Shown here: piece after piece, positions 1-6,279 of the stretch | Numbering within the stretch: position 1 is the first letter of the stretch | Layout of the letters: the number at the start of each line of letters is the position of its first letter | Source of the DNA: Calditrichota bacterium | GTDB lineage: Bacteria; Zhuqueibacterota; Zhuqueibacteria; Zhuqueibacterales; Geothermadaptataceae | NCBI GenBank assembly: GCA_008501545.1 | Contig: QQUM01000508.1 | Coordinates: forward strand, 1 to 7,002 | Reading direction: 5' to 3' | DNA: 7,002 nt | The notes under the pieces: model-generated | What the model was told of the DNA's origin: nothing | Databases searched by the model: none | What the model saw: only the letters and a program-made list of their open reading frames with translations | Translations under genes and position numbers: made by a program

Positions 1-621
1 AGATCAAATGGTGAGGCACTCGACTATTTTACAAACAGCGAAAATGCATTAATTTTTTCAATTGCACACGCATATAAATTGAATCTTTTGCTCGGCAGTG
101 GTCTATCACCATTTATTCTGCCAGTCCGTTTCTCCTTCGGCTTGAATTTGAAGTTGTTGAATAAAGAATTGGATGATGCTTCAGCATCTGCTCAAAGCGT
201 TGATTTCGGGTTGCTCGTCCATCTTCTTGATATTAGAAACCGTCGCGTTGTTGTTCAGAAGTTTTCATTTGGAATTGGCCTATTTGATATCACCTCAACA
301 GGATTAAACTGGAATACAATTTCCGAACATGAAGATCCGATTGAGCAATCGTTGTCCATTGGTGTTGGTTATCAGCGGAGAATTTTTCGAACAAAAGGAC
401 TTTTATCGTTTGCAGCCGATAAAAGTACCCGTGATCAAAACGAAATTCGTTATGGATTTGAATATTCACATAAAGGTATTATTGCTCTTCGGTTTGGGAA
501 ATATGGACAAGGCTGGACAACAGGAATTGGTTTAAAGCTAAATAAAATCAGGATAGATTATGCATTTATGGGGCATGAATTAGGGGCAACTCATCGTGTT
601 GGAGGCGGGTTTTACTTTTAA
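1..621 (+). CDS. PorV/PorQ-family outer-membrane beta-barrel protein, 5' end missing
   Basis: The frame is open from the first base to a TAA at 619-621, giving 206 visible residues. The true start lies upstream of the window; the in-frame TTG at 79 is an internal Leu codon. The protein is built of alternating polar and hydrophobic short strands, as in a beta-barrel. It shows the pattern I associate with the PorV/PorQ (UPF0164) family: a GLNLK strand followed by an LDDASAS loop, a later 'LSIGVGYQ' strand, and a C-terminal block with RYGFEY, ALRFGKYG, GIGLKLNKIRIDYAF and THRVGGGFYF. The last residue is Phe, the usual C-terminal signal for BAM-mediated outer-membrane insertion. In Bacteroidota, PorV works in type IX secretion and PorQ is related. 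Many FCB lineages have several paralogues of unknown role, so secretion function is not proven here. No clear terminator follows it. Confidence 0.85.
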   Translation, partial: RSNGEALDYFTNSENALIFSIAHAYKLNLLLGSGLSPFILPVRFSFGLNLKLLNKELDDASASAQSVDFGLLVHLLDIRNRRVVVQKFSFGIGLFDITSTGLNWNTISEHEDPIEQSLSIGVGYQRRIFRTKGLLSFAADKSTRDQNEIRYGFEYSHKGIIALRFGKYGQGWTTGIGLKLNKIRIDYAFMGHELGATHRVGGGFYF

Positions 622-642
622 TAAATTAATATAAAAAAATAC

Positions 643-671
643 TTGTTTTCAGTTCACATATTTAAGATATT
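643..671 (+). promoter_or_regulatory. Candidate promoter upstream of the TPR gene
   Basis: TTGTTT (643-648) and GATATT (666-671) are separated by exactly 17 nt, giving -35 and -10 elements each matching 4 of 6 sigma-70 consensus bases. The start of transcription would be near 678, leaving a leader of about 60 nt before the ATG at 738. The ten bases AAAATACTTG that run into the -35 (636-645) recur at the same register in the rimP promoter candidate (1447-1456), which raises its credibility. The region is AT-rich, so chance matches are easy. Confidence 0.35.
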
Positions 672-737
672 TTAAGTCTCTGTTTTCAGGGTGTTTTCTA
701 AATTCGCAAAATCGTGCTATAGCAAATTGAGGTTTCA

Positions 738-1424
738 ATGTTAAAGGCTAAAAAATCTTTAAGCCCCCGAGTTAAAAAACGACAATTAAAAGAAGATCAG
801 TTCATAACCAAAATTTTTGAATTTTATGACTTAGGCGTCAAATACCAGAAACAACTCTTCTATGTTCTGATCGCAATCGTTGCAGTCATTGCGTTATCCT
901 ATTGGGTCGCTCAAGACCGGGCGGCATCTGAACAAAATGCAGCAGTTGAACTCGCTCGTGGCAAGGCCGCTTATAATGCAGGTCGATATGATGAAGCAGT
1001 TGATATTTTAACGGCATTATCTCAAAATTATGATGGAACGACAAGTGCTGGTACAGGAACTATTTTCCTTGCGAAATCTTATTATGAAAAACAAGATTAT
1101 ACTAATATGGAAAAATATTTCAATATGTACTTGGATGAATACAACGATGACGTTTTACTTGCGGTAACAGCGATTCGTGGATTAGCCGTTAGTTATGATG
1201 AACGTAGCGATTTCGAAAAAGCAGCAGCAATTTATGCGGATGGTGCAAAGGAGTACAACGATTCATACAATGAGCCACTCTTTCTTCTTGATGCGGCAAA
1301 ATGCTATCTTGCTGCAGGGAACACGACCGCAGCGACACCTTTATTGGATAAAGTCGTAGCAGACTATGCGAGCAATGCAGCTGCACAGGAGGCAAAGCAG
1401 TTATTGGCGGAAAACGTGCAATAA
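738..1424 (+). CDS. TPR protein anchored in the inner membrane by an N-terminal helix
   Basis: The 228-residue product begins at ATG 738, with GAGG at 729-732 five bases upstream. Residues 1-38 are rich in Lys/Arg and likely cytoplasmic. Residues about 40-57 (YVLIAIVAVIALSYWV) form one membrane helix without a signal-peptidase site, so the positive-inside rule puts the rest in the periplasm. From about 69 to 215 there are roughly four TPR-like helical hairpins; the clearest is 69-98 (GKAAYNAGRYDEAVDIL), followed by units near 105-135, 143-175 and 180-213. This layout resembles the YfgM/TPR_21 type of periplasmic scaffold, some of which associate with Sec translocon and chaperone partners; that role is inferred, not shown. 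The flanking candidate promoter and downstream terminator suggest it can be a single-gene transcript. It could also serve an envelope complex with the preceding barrel gene, but only adjacency supports this. Confidence 0.8.
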   Translation: MLKAKKSLSPRVKKRQLKEDQFITKIFEFYDLGVKYQKQLFYVLIAIVAVIALSYWVAQDRAASEQNAAVELARGKAAYNAGRYDEAVDILTALSQNYDGTTSAGTGTIFLAKSYYEKQDYTNMEKYFNMYLDEYNDDVLLAVTAIRGLAVSYDERSDFEKAAAIYADGAKEYNDSYNEPLFLLDAAKCYLAAGNTTAATPLLDKVVADYASNAAAQEAKQLLAENVQ

Positions 1425-1453
1425 TACTGACACTTACGCAAGAAACAAAATAC

Positions 1454-1482
1454 TTGCAATTAAATTAAATCTTTATTATATT
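1454..1482 (+). promoter_or_regulatory. Candidate promoter for the rimP-nusA-infB operon
   Basis: TTGCAA (1454-1459, 4 of 6 consensus) and TATATT (1477-1482, 5 of 6) are separated by 17 nt, the best sigma-70-like pair I found in the window. The predicted start, near 1489, falls at the 5' edge of the terminator hairpin at 1491-1512. A short inverted repeat, GCAAG (1438-1442) and CTTGC (1453-1457), overlaps the -35 and could be an operator or may be chance. The position, just before the first operon gene, fits a primary operon promoter. Confidence 0.5.
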
Positions 1483-1490
1483 TTTATCTA

Positions 1491-1516
1491 AAGTGGGCCC
1501 TAAAGCCCACTTTTTT
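1491..1516 (+). terminator. Rho-independent terminator after the TPR gene
   Basis: AAGTGGGC (1491-1498) and GCCCACTT (1505-1512) form a perfect 8-bp stem around the six-base loop CCTAAA. The T-run 1511-1516 follows, its first two bases lying in the stem. This is a textbook intrinsic terminator for transcripts arriving from the TPR gene, whose stop is 66 nt upstream. It ends only 18 nt before the rimP ATG and directly follows the candidate rimP promoter. It may therefore also form the extreme 5' end of the operon mRNA. Confidence 0.85.
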
Positions 1517-1523
1517 ATTGCCC

Positions 1524-1530
1524 GGAAAGG
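1524..1530 (+). promoter_or_regulatory. Ribosome binding site fixing the rimP start
   Basis: The purine run GGAAAGG lies four bases before the ATG at 1535. It favours that ATG over the in-frame GTG at 1493, which sits inside the terminator stem and would add 14 residues not typical of RimP. Confidence 0.7.
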
Positions 1531-1534
1531 AAAA

Positions 1535-1990
1535 ATGAACGATTTAAAAAAGAAATTATTCACTTTAGTAGAACCGGTTATTCGCAATAAAAATATTGAT
1601 TTAGTTGATATCGAAGTAAAAGGCAGCCAAAGGAATCCTGTTGTGTGTGTGTTTGTTGATGAACCTGGTGGAATTACGATTAACAAGTGCACGGAAATAA
1701 GCAGAACATTACAGAAAATATTCGATGAAAAAGAATTCTTACCAAGTGGGTATCGAATTGATGTTTCATCACCAGGGTTGGACAGGCCTTTAAAAAATCA
1801 AGGTGATTTTAATAGAAATATAGGCCGGTTTGTAAAAATAATTTTCACAGAAAATGAGCAAAATCAAGAGTTAACCGGCGTAATTAAAAAAGCCGGGCAA
1901 GATCTTGCAGAAATAGAATTTAATAATCAAAACAAGCTAATTCCATACAGCTCAATTAAAAAGGCACTTATTCAAATAAAATGGAAATAA
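1535..1990 (+). CDS. rimP: Ribosome maturation factor RimP
   Basis: RimP binds the free 30S subunit in the cytoplasm and promotes late maturation of its head region, aiding S19 and nearby protein binding. The product is 151 residues, the usual family length. The N-terminal alpha/beta domain (about 8-80) carries the family blocks IDLVDIEVKG (21-30) and GGITINKC (45-52), the second being the counterpart of the usual GG-(I/V)-(T/S)-(I/V)-(D/E)-D-C motif. The signature SSPGLDRPL (78-86) joins it to the Sm-like C-terminal domain (about 87-150). The ATG at 1535 has a good ribosome binding site. It is the first gene of the operon, with a 52-nt gap before nusA, the standard rimP-nusA pairing of bacteria. 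Nothing is truncated. Older names are yhbC and ylxS. Confidence 0.96.
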   Translation: MNDLKKKLFTLVEPVIRNKNIDLVDIEVKGSQRNPVVCVFVDEPGGITINKCTEISRTLQKIFDEKEFLPSGYRIDVSSPGLDRPLKNQGDFNRNIGRFVKIIFTENEQNQELTGVIKKAGQDLAEIEFNNQNKLIPYSSIKKALIQIKWK

Positions 1991-2042
1991 GTTATTAATC
2001 TAAAACATATTATCCACCTTCGCCTAAAGGATTTTAAACAAA

Positions 2043-3275
2043 ATGAACAGTGAGATTGCAAACGCTTTTAGTCAAATAGTAAAAGAGAAAAATGTTGAGA
2101 AAGATCAGCTGACCGAGATAATTGAAAATATCGTTATCTCGATGATTAGTAAGAAATACGGTTCGGCTGATAATTTCGACATCTTTGTAAATCTTGACAA
2201 AGGCGAGATCGAGATTTACCAAAATAAGATTATCGTCGAGGAAGTTGTTGATCCGGTGACTGAAATCGATCTCGAATCAGCCAGAAAAGTAGAAGCATCA
2301 CTCGAAATTGGCGATGATTTCATTGAAATTCTCGATCCAACATTGTTTGGACGTCGGCTTATTACAAGTGCAAAACAGAATTTGAATCAACGTATAAAAG
2401 ATGTCGAAAAAGATGTCATTTTTGCAGAATTTAACAATCGTATTGGTGAGATCATATTAGGCGATATTCGACAGATTAATCGCAACGATATCTTTCTTGT
2501 GATTGATCGGACCGAAGCATTGTTACCAAAAAACGAACAGATCGACAATGAACGCTATCACCGAGGTGAAAGTGTTCGGGTTCTTGTGAAAGAAGTCAGA
2601 AAAAGTGCCCGTGGTCCGGAGGTGATCGTTTCAAGAGCAGATTCAAAATTTCTCATCCGATTGTTTGAATTGGAAGTTCCCGAAATCTATGATGGTATTA
2701 TCGAAATTAAAAGTGTTGCAAGACAACCTGGCGAACGATCAAAAATTGCAGTATTCTCAAATGATAAACGTATCGATCCAGTCGGTGCCTGTGTGGGGAT
2801 GAAAGGTATTCGAATACAAGCAGTGAGTAAAGAGCTTAACAACGAAAAAATCGACATCATTCCTTTCAGTGCCGATCCTGTGGCATTCATATCCAGAGCA
2901 TTAAGTCCTGCCAAACCAGATAAAGTCATCATCAATGAAGAAAATAAATCTGCCGTTGCTGTTATTCCTGATGACCAGGTTTCAATATCTATTGGAAAAG
3001 GTGGGATGAACAGGCGATTGACGAGCCGCTTGACCGGTTACAACGTTGAAATTTTAAAAGAATCTGAATACAATGCAATGATCGAGGAGGAAAAAGAAAA
3101 AGAAGTAAATCTTGAAGATATTGAAGGACTGCGACCTTCAATAATAGAAAAACTGCATGAAGCACAGATTTTTTCCGTTCATGATATTTTAAAAATAGGC
3201 AAAGATGGCTTGTTAGCAATTGATGGTATCGGTGATAAAACAGTAGAGAAAATTTTTCAGCAGATCGAAGAATAA
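2043..3275 (+). CDS. nusA: Transcription termination/antitermination factor NusA
   Basis: NusA binds RNA polymerase near the RNA exit channel and modulates pausing, intrinsic termination and antitermination. The 410-residue protein has the full order of core domains. The RNA-polymerase-binding N-terminal domain is about 1-130 and includes FGRRLITSAKQNL (102-114). An S1 domain is about 132-200, ending in the family block ARGPEVIVSR (189-198). KH1 is about 205-280 with VGMKG (251-255) in the usual GACVGxxGxRI setting. KH2 is about 283-340 with IGKGG (317-321). The tail (about 355-410) is one helix-hairpin-helix module (LEDIEGLRPSIIEKL, then LLAIDGIGDKTVEKI). E. coli NusA instead has two longer acidic C-terminal repeats; the shorter form is common outside Gammaproteobacteria. 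The ATG follows AAAGGA (2026-2031) at 11 nt, a rather long spacing. Only 23 nt separate it from infB. Confidence 0.97.
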   Translation: MNSEIANAFSQIVKEKNVEKDQLTEIIENIVISMISKKYGSADNFDIFVNLDKGEIEIYQNKIIVEEVVDPVTEIDLESARKVEASLEIGDDFIEILDPTLFGRRLITSAKQNLNQRIKDVEKDVIFAEFNNRIGEIILGDIRQINRNDIFLVIDRTEALLPKNEQIDNERYHRGESVRVLVKEVRKSARGPEVIVSRADSKFLIRLFELEVPEIYDGIIEIKSVARQPGERSKIAVFSNDKRIDPVGACVGMKGIRIQAVSKELNNEKIDIIPFSADPVAFISRALSPAKPDKVIINEENKSAVAVIPDDQVSISIGKGGMNRRLTSRLTGYNVEILKESEYNAMIEEEKEKEVNLEDIEGLRPSIIEKLHEAQIFSVHDILKIGKDGLLAIDGIGDKTVEKIFQQIEE

Positions 3276-3284
3276 ATTATAAAG

Positions 3285-3289
3285 TAGGA
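3285..3289 (+). promoter_or_regulatory. Ribosome binding site fixing the TTG start of infB
   Basis: TAGGA lies nine bases before the TTG at 3299. The next in-frame ATG is codon 36 (3404), which would cut away most of the first IF2_N-like module. No ATG or GTG lies between the nusA stop and the TTG. The TTG is therefore the best supported start. Confidence 0.7.
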
Positions 3290-3298
3290 TTTTTAAAT

Positions 3299-5995
3299 TT
3301 GGCTACACAACGTAGAATATTTCATGTCGCTAAAGAGTGCAGTGTTTCCAATGAGACATTGTTGGAATTCTTGACCAAACACAATTATTCGGTCAAGAAT
3401 CACATGAGTCCCGTAACAGAAGAAATGTACGAGATTATATCCAAAAAATTTCTCAACAATGGACCAACCAACACAGGAAGCAATGCTGATAGTGAGTTTC
3501 GAAAGCGACTTAGAGAAAAGAAAGCTGTTGAGCAGGAACGCAAGCAGCAGGCGCAAAAAGATCTTGCTGAGCGAATTGAAATTGCACGTGCAGTAAAACC
3601 GAAAAAAGTTAAGCGACGCACGCCTTCCAAAGAGGAAGTCTTAAAAATTGCTGTGGATTCTGCTAAGGCCGAAGCCCTGGAGCTAATAAAAGAAGGATCC
3701 CACAAGGAGAAAAAGCCGAAGGAAATTGAGAGCATTCCTTCTGGTAAAGCTGGTCAGGAATTGGAAATTTCAAAAGCAGACTCTCATGGAGTAAGGAAGA
3801 AAGAGTCTAAAGAAGAATCATCTACAAAAGATGATAAAAAAGCTGCCCGTAAAGACACGCCAAAAGTTGTAACAGAAAAAGAAGAAAAAGCTGCTGAATT
3901 AGAAAGCAAAAAAACTGAAAAACCGGCAAGCGAAGCGAAAAAAACGCTAGACGGCAAGGAACGCGAAAAGGTATCAGATAAACAAGCAAAAGCTGTAGCT
4001 AAAAAACAAGCTCCAGCAGATAAAGGACAAGGTGAAGATACCACACAGAAGGTGGATGAAGGCACAAGTGGTAAAAAGGGCAAGAAAAAGCGCAAGAAGA
4101 AAAAGCGTAAGATTAGTGAAGAAGAAATAGAAGCTTCGATAAAACAAACCATGAAAACAATGGGCGAGGGTAAAGGCCGTCGAAAACATAAAAGGGTCAA
4201 AGTCTCTGATGATGAAACTGGTGAAGAACTGGAATTACAATCAATTAAAGTGTCTGAGTTTATCTCCGCTGCTGATCTTGCAAAACTGATGGAAATCGAA
4301 GCGTCAGGTATCATCAAAAAATGTCTTGAATTAGGCATGATGATATCCATAAATCAGCGTTTGGATATGGATACGATTACCATGCTTGCTGATGAATTTG
4401 GATTTGAAGTCGAGCAGGAGAAAGAATTTGCCAGCCTGGAAGTTGAAGAGGAAGAAGATGACGATAAAGAAGAAGATTTGAGGCATCGCCCACCTGTTGT
4501 TACTATTATGGGGCACGTTGACCACGGAAAGACTTCACTACTGGACTATATTCGTAAAAGTAATGTCATCGCAGGTGAAGCAGGGGGTATTACACAGCAT
4601 ATTGGTGCGTATGAAGTAAGTGTAAACGAAGGCAAGCATATCACCTTTCTTGATACGCCTGGTCACGAAGCATTTACGGCGATGCGGGCACGTGGAGCGC
4701 AGGCAACAGATATTGTCATTTTGATTATTGCCGCAGATGACGGTGTCCAAGAACAGACCCGAGAGGCATTAAATCATGCCAAAGCGGCTGAAGTGCCGAT
4801 CATTATCGCCATCAACAAGGTTGATAAACCCAATGCGAATCCGGATCAAATAAAGCAGCAATTATCCAGTGATAATATTCTGGTTGAAAGTTGGGGTGGG
4901 AAATACCAGGATACTGAAATATCTGCCAAAACAGGAGACGGGATTCAAAAATTACTTGAAAGTATTCTTCTGGAAGCGGAGATGCTGGAATTAAAAGCAA
5001 ATCCAAATCGTGGTGCACGTGGTCTTGTTGTTGAAGCTGAGCTTGATAAAGGGAAGGGACCAATTGCTACGGTACTCGTTCAAAATGGAACGTTAGAAGT
5101 GGGCGATGTTTTTGTTGCAGGGCTTACTTATGGACGCGTTCGAGCGCTTCTTGATGAACGCGGTAAACGCATCAAACAAGCACCACCCTCAACACCAATT
5201 CGTGTTATTGGTTTTTCTTCCGTTCCTCAATCTGGTGATCGGTTCAGTGTTCTCCCGAGCGAGAAGGAAGCGCGTGATATCAGCATGAAGCGGCAACAAC
5301 TTCGCCGTGAACAAGAATTCAGACAAGTCAAACATCTTACGCTTGATCAAATTTCCAAACAGATCCAGGAAGGCAGCGTTCGCGAATTAAACATTATTGT
5401 GAAAGCAGACGTCGACGGATCGGTTGAAGCAATCGCCGATAGTTTAATGAAGCTATCAACAAATGAAGTTGCGGTGAACGTGATTCATAAAGGTGTCGGT
5501 GGCATTTCCGAAACCGATGTAAATCTTGCTGTTGCATCGCATGCTGTTATTATCGGTTTTCATGTTCGGGTGGCATTACCTGCACGCGATCTCGCCGAAA
5601 AAGAAGAAATTGATATACGTCTATACCAGGTGATCTACGATGCGGTCAATGATGTAAAAGCAGCTCTTGAGGGTATGCTTCGACCTGAATTAAAAGAAGA
5701 GACGTGTGGCACAATTGAAGTTCGTGACACGTTCAAGGTTCCAAAAATTGGTACAATCGCCGGTTGCTATGTCACATCCGGAAAAGTACATCGTAATGAT
5801 CCTGTTCGTCTTTACAGGGAAAACAAATTGATTTATGAAGGTAAAATTGGATCTCTGAAACGTTTTAAAGATGATGTAAAAGAAGTAGCGACCGGTTTTG
5901 AATGCGGTCTCGGTATCGAAGGATACGATGATATTCATATCAGTGATATCATCGAAACCTACAAAATTATCGAAGTTAAACGTACACTGGTCTAA
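3299..5995 (+). CDS. infB: Translation initiation factor IF-2, TTG start
   Basis: IF2 is the GTPase that brings fMet-tRNA to the 30S subunit and drives 50S joining. The product is 898 residues. A first IF2_N-like module spans about 5-53 (RRIFHVAKECSVSNETLLEFL). A Lys/Glu/Ala-rich disordered linker runs from about 55 to 312 and ends in a strongly basic stretch (GKKGKKKRKKKKRK, 258-271). A second IF2_N module is about 315-372, with MISINQRLDMDTI. An acidic stretch is at 381-393. The GTPase domain has G1 GHVDHGKT (405-412), switch I GGIT (429-432), G3 DTPGH (452-456), G4 NKVD (506-509) and G5 SAK (542-544), all intact. Domain II is about 568-665. Domain III is about 679-775 (GVGGI, 732-736). The C2 fMet-tRNA-binding domain is about 800-895, with ECGLGIEGYDDI from 868. 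The basic segment and second module resemble Bacteroidota-type IF2. I saw no strong internal ribosome binding site for shorter isoforms. Confidence 0.98.
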   Translation: MATQRRIFHVAKECSVSNETLLEFLTKHNYSVKNHMSPVTEEMYEIISKKFLNNGPTNTGSNADSEFRKRLREKKAVEQERKQQAQKDLAERIEIARAVKPKKVKRRTPSKEEVLKIAVDSAKAEALELIKEGSHKEKKPKEIESIPSGKAGQELEISKADSHGVRKKESKEESSTKDDKKAARKDTPKVVTEKEEKAAELESKKTEKPASEAKKTLDGKEREKVSDKQAKAVAKKQAPADKGQGEDTTQKVDEGTSGKKGKKKRKKKKRKISEEEIEASIKQTMKTMGEGKGRRKHKRVKVSDDETGEELELQSIKVSEFISAADLAKLMEIEASGIIKKCLELGMMISINQRLDMDTITMLADEFGFEVEQEKEFASLEVEEEEDDDKEEDLRHRPPVVTIMGHVDHGKTSLLDYIRKSNVIAGEAGGITQHIGAYEVSVNEGKHITFLDTPGHEAFTAMRARGAQATDIVILIIAADDGVQEQTREALNHAKAAEVPIIIAINKVDKPNANPDQIKQQLSSDNILVESWGGKYQDTEISAKTGDGIQKLLESILLEAEMLELKANPNRGARGLVVEAELDKGKGPIATVLVQNGTLEVGDVFVAGLTYGRVRALLDERGKRIKQAPPSTPIRVIGFSSVPQSGDRFSVLPSEKEARDISMKRQQLRREQEFRQVKHLTLDQISKQIQEGSVRELNIIVKADVDGSVEAIADSLMKLSTNEVAVNVIHKGVGGISETDVNLAVASHAVIIGFHVRVALPARDLAEKEEIDIRLYQVIYDAVNDVKAALEGMLRPELKEETCGTIEVRDTFKVPKIGTIAGCYVTSGKVHRNDPVRLYRENKLIYEGKIGSLKRFKDDVKEVATGFECGLGIEGYDDIHISDIIETYKIIEVKRTLV

Positions 5996-5997
5996 TG
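5993..5997 (+). other. infB-ylxP stop/start overlap (TAATG)
   Basis: The infB stop TAA (5993-5995) and the ylxP ATG (5995-5997) share one base. No Shine-Dalgarno-like sequence is visible in the preceding 15 bases. ylxP is therefore likely translated by ribosomes that finish infB and restart, tying its yield to IF2 synthesis. Confidence 0.75.
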
Positions 5998-6276
5998 CTC
6001 GTTGCAATTTGCCAAATTGAGTTAATGATTTTTGACAGTCATAGCTTGAAGGATAAACGATCTGTTATAAAGAGTTTGAAAGACAGGATCAGTCAAAAAT
6101 TCAACATATCAATCGCTGAAGTTGCTGAACATGACAACCAGAGAAAATGTACTTTCGGAATCGCTATCGTTTCAAACGAAAAACGTCATTTAGAAAAAAC
6201 CTATACAAATATTCTGAATTTGATCGGGCAGAATCAACGCGTTGAAATCATAAATCAGGTTTTTGAGCTTGGATAA
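5995..6276 (+). CDS. ylxP: DUF503 family protein YlxP
   Basis: The 93-residue protein has the full DUF503 pattern: a first beta-strand (LVAICQIELMI, 2-12), then SHSLKDKRSVIKSLKDRI (15-32), where SLKDKR is the family signature, then KFNISIAEV (35-43) and a third strand CTFGIAIVSN (52-61), and a final helix and strand. Length is normal for the family. The fold is expected to be a small ferredoxin-like alpha/beta sandwich. No biochemical activity is firmly established. Its usual place between infB and rbfA, kept here, suggests a role in ribosome assembly or initiation. The start is set by the one-base overlap with infB. Only three bases separate its stop from the rbfA ATG. The usual acidic and basic surface residues are present and nothing is missing. 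Confidence 0.92.
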   Translation: MLVAICQIELMIFDSHSLKDKRSVIKSLKDRISQKFNISIAEVAEHDNQRKCTFGIAIVSNEKRHLEKTYTNILNLIGQNQRVEIINQVFELG

Positions 6277-6279
6277 GCA

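Noticed and set aside
79..81. TTG at 79 as the start of the first gene
   Set aside because: The frame is open to base 1 and the upstream residues continue the barrel-like pattern, so the gene is simply cut by the window edge.
718..723. TATAGC after TG as an extended -10 for the TPR gene
   Set aside because: Transcription would start at about 730, within the ribosome binding site, leaving no usable leader.
1493..1534. Longer rimP starting at GTG 1493
   Set aside because: The extra 14 codons are encoded by the terminator hairpin and T-run, and the ATG at 1535 has a good ribosome binding site and matches the family N-terminus.
1425..1534. tRNA or riboswitch ahead of rimP, such as the metY tRNA found there in E. 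coli
   Set aside because: No cloverleaf, T-loop motif or riboswitch-like conserved core is visible; the gap is explained by a promoter and a terminator.
3908..3944. Two runs of seven A in infB as programmed frameshift sites
   Set aside because: Both lie in the poorly constrained Lys-rich linker, no stimulatory structure is evident, and the zero frame encodes a complete normal IF2.
3784..4350. 188-codon open frame on the minus strand inside infB
   Set aside because: It is a mirror of the Lys/Glu-rich linker (AAG/GAA codons read as CTT/TTC), gives a Ser/Phe/Leu low-complexity product, and matches no family.
5690..6007. 105-codon minus-strand open frame across the infB end
   Set aside because: It lies opposite the conserved C2 domain of IF2, has no recognisable domain or ribosome binding site, and is a shadow.
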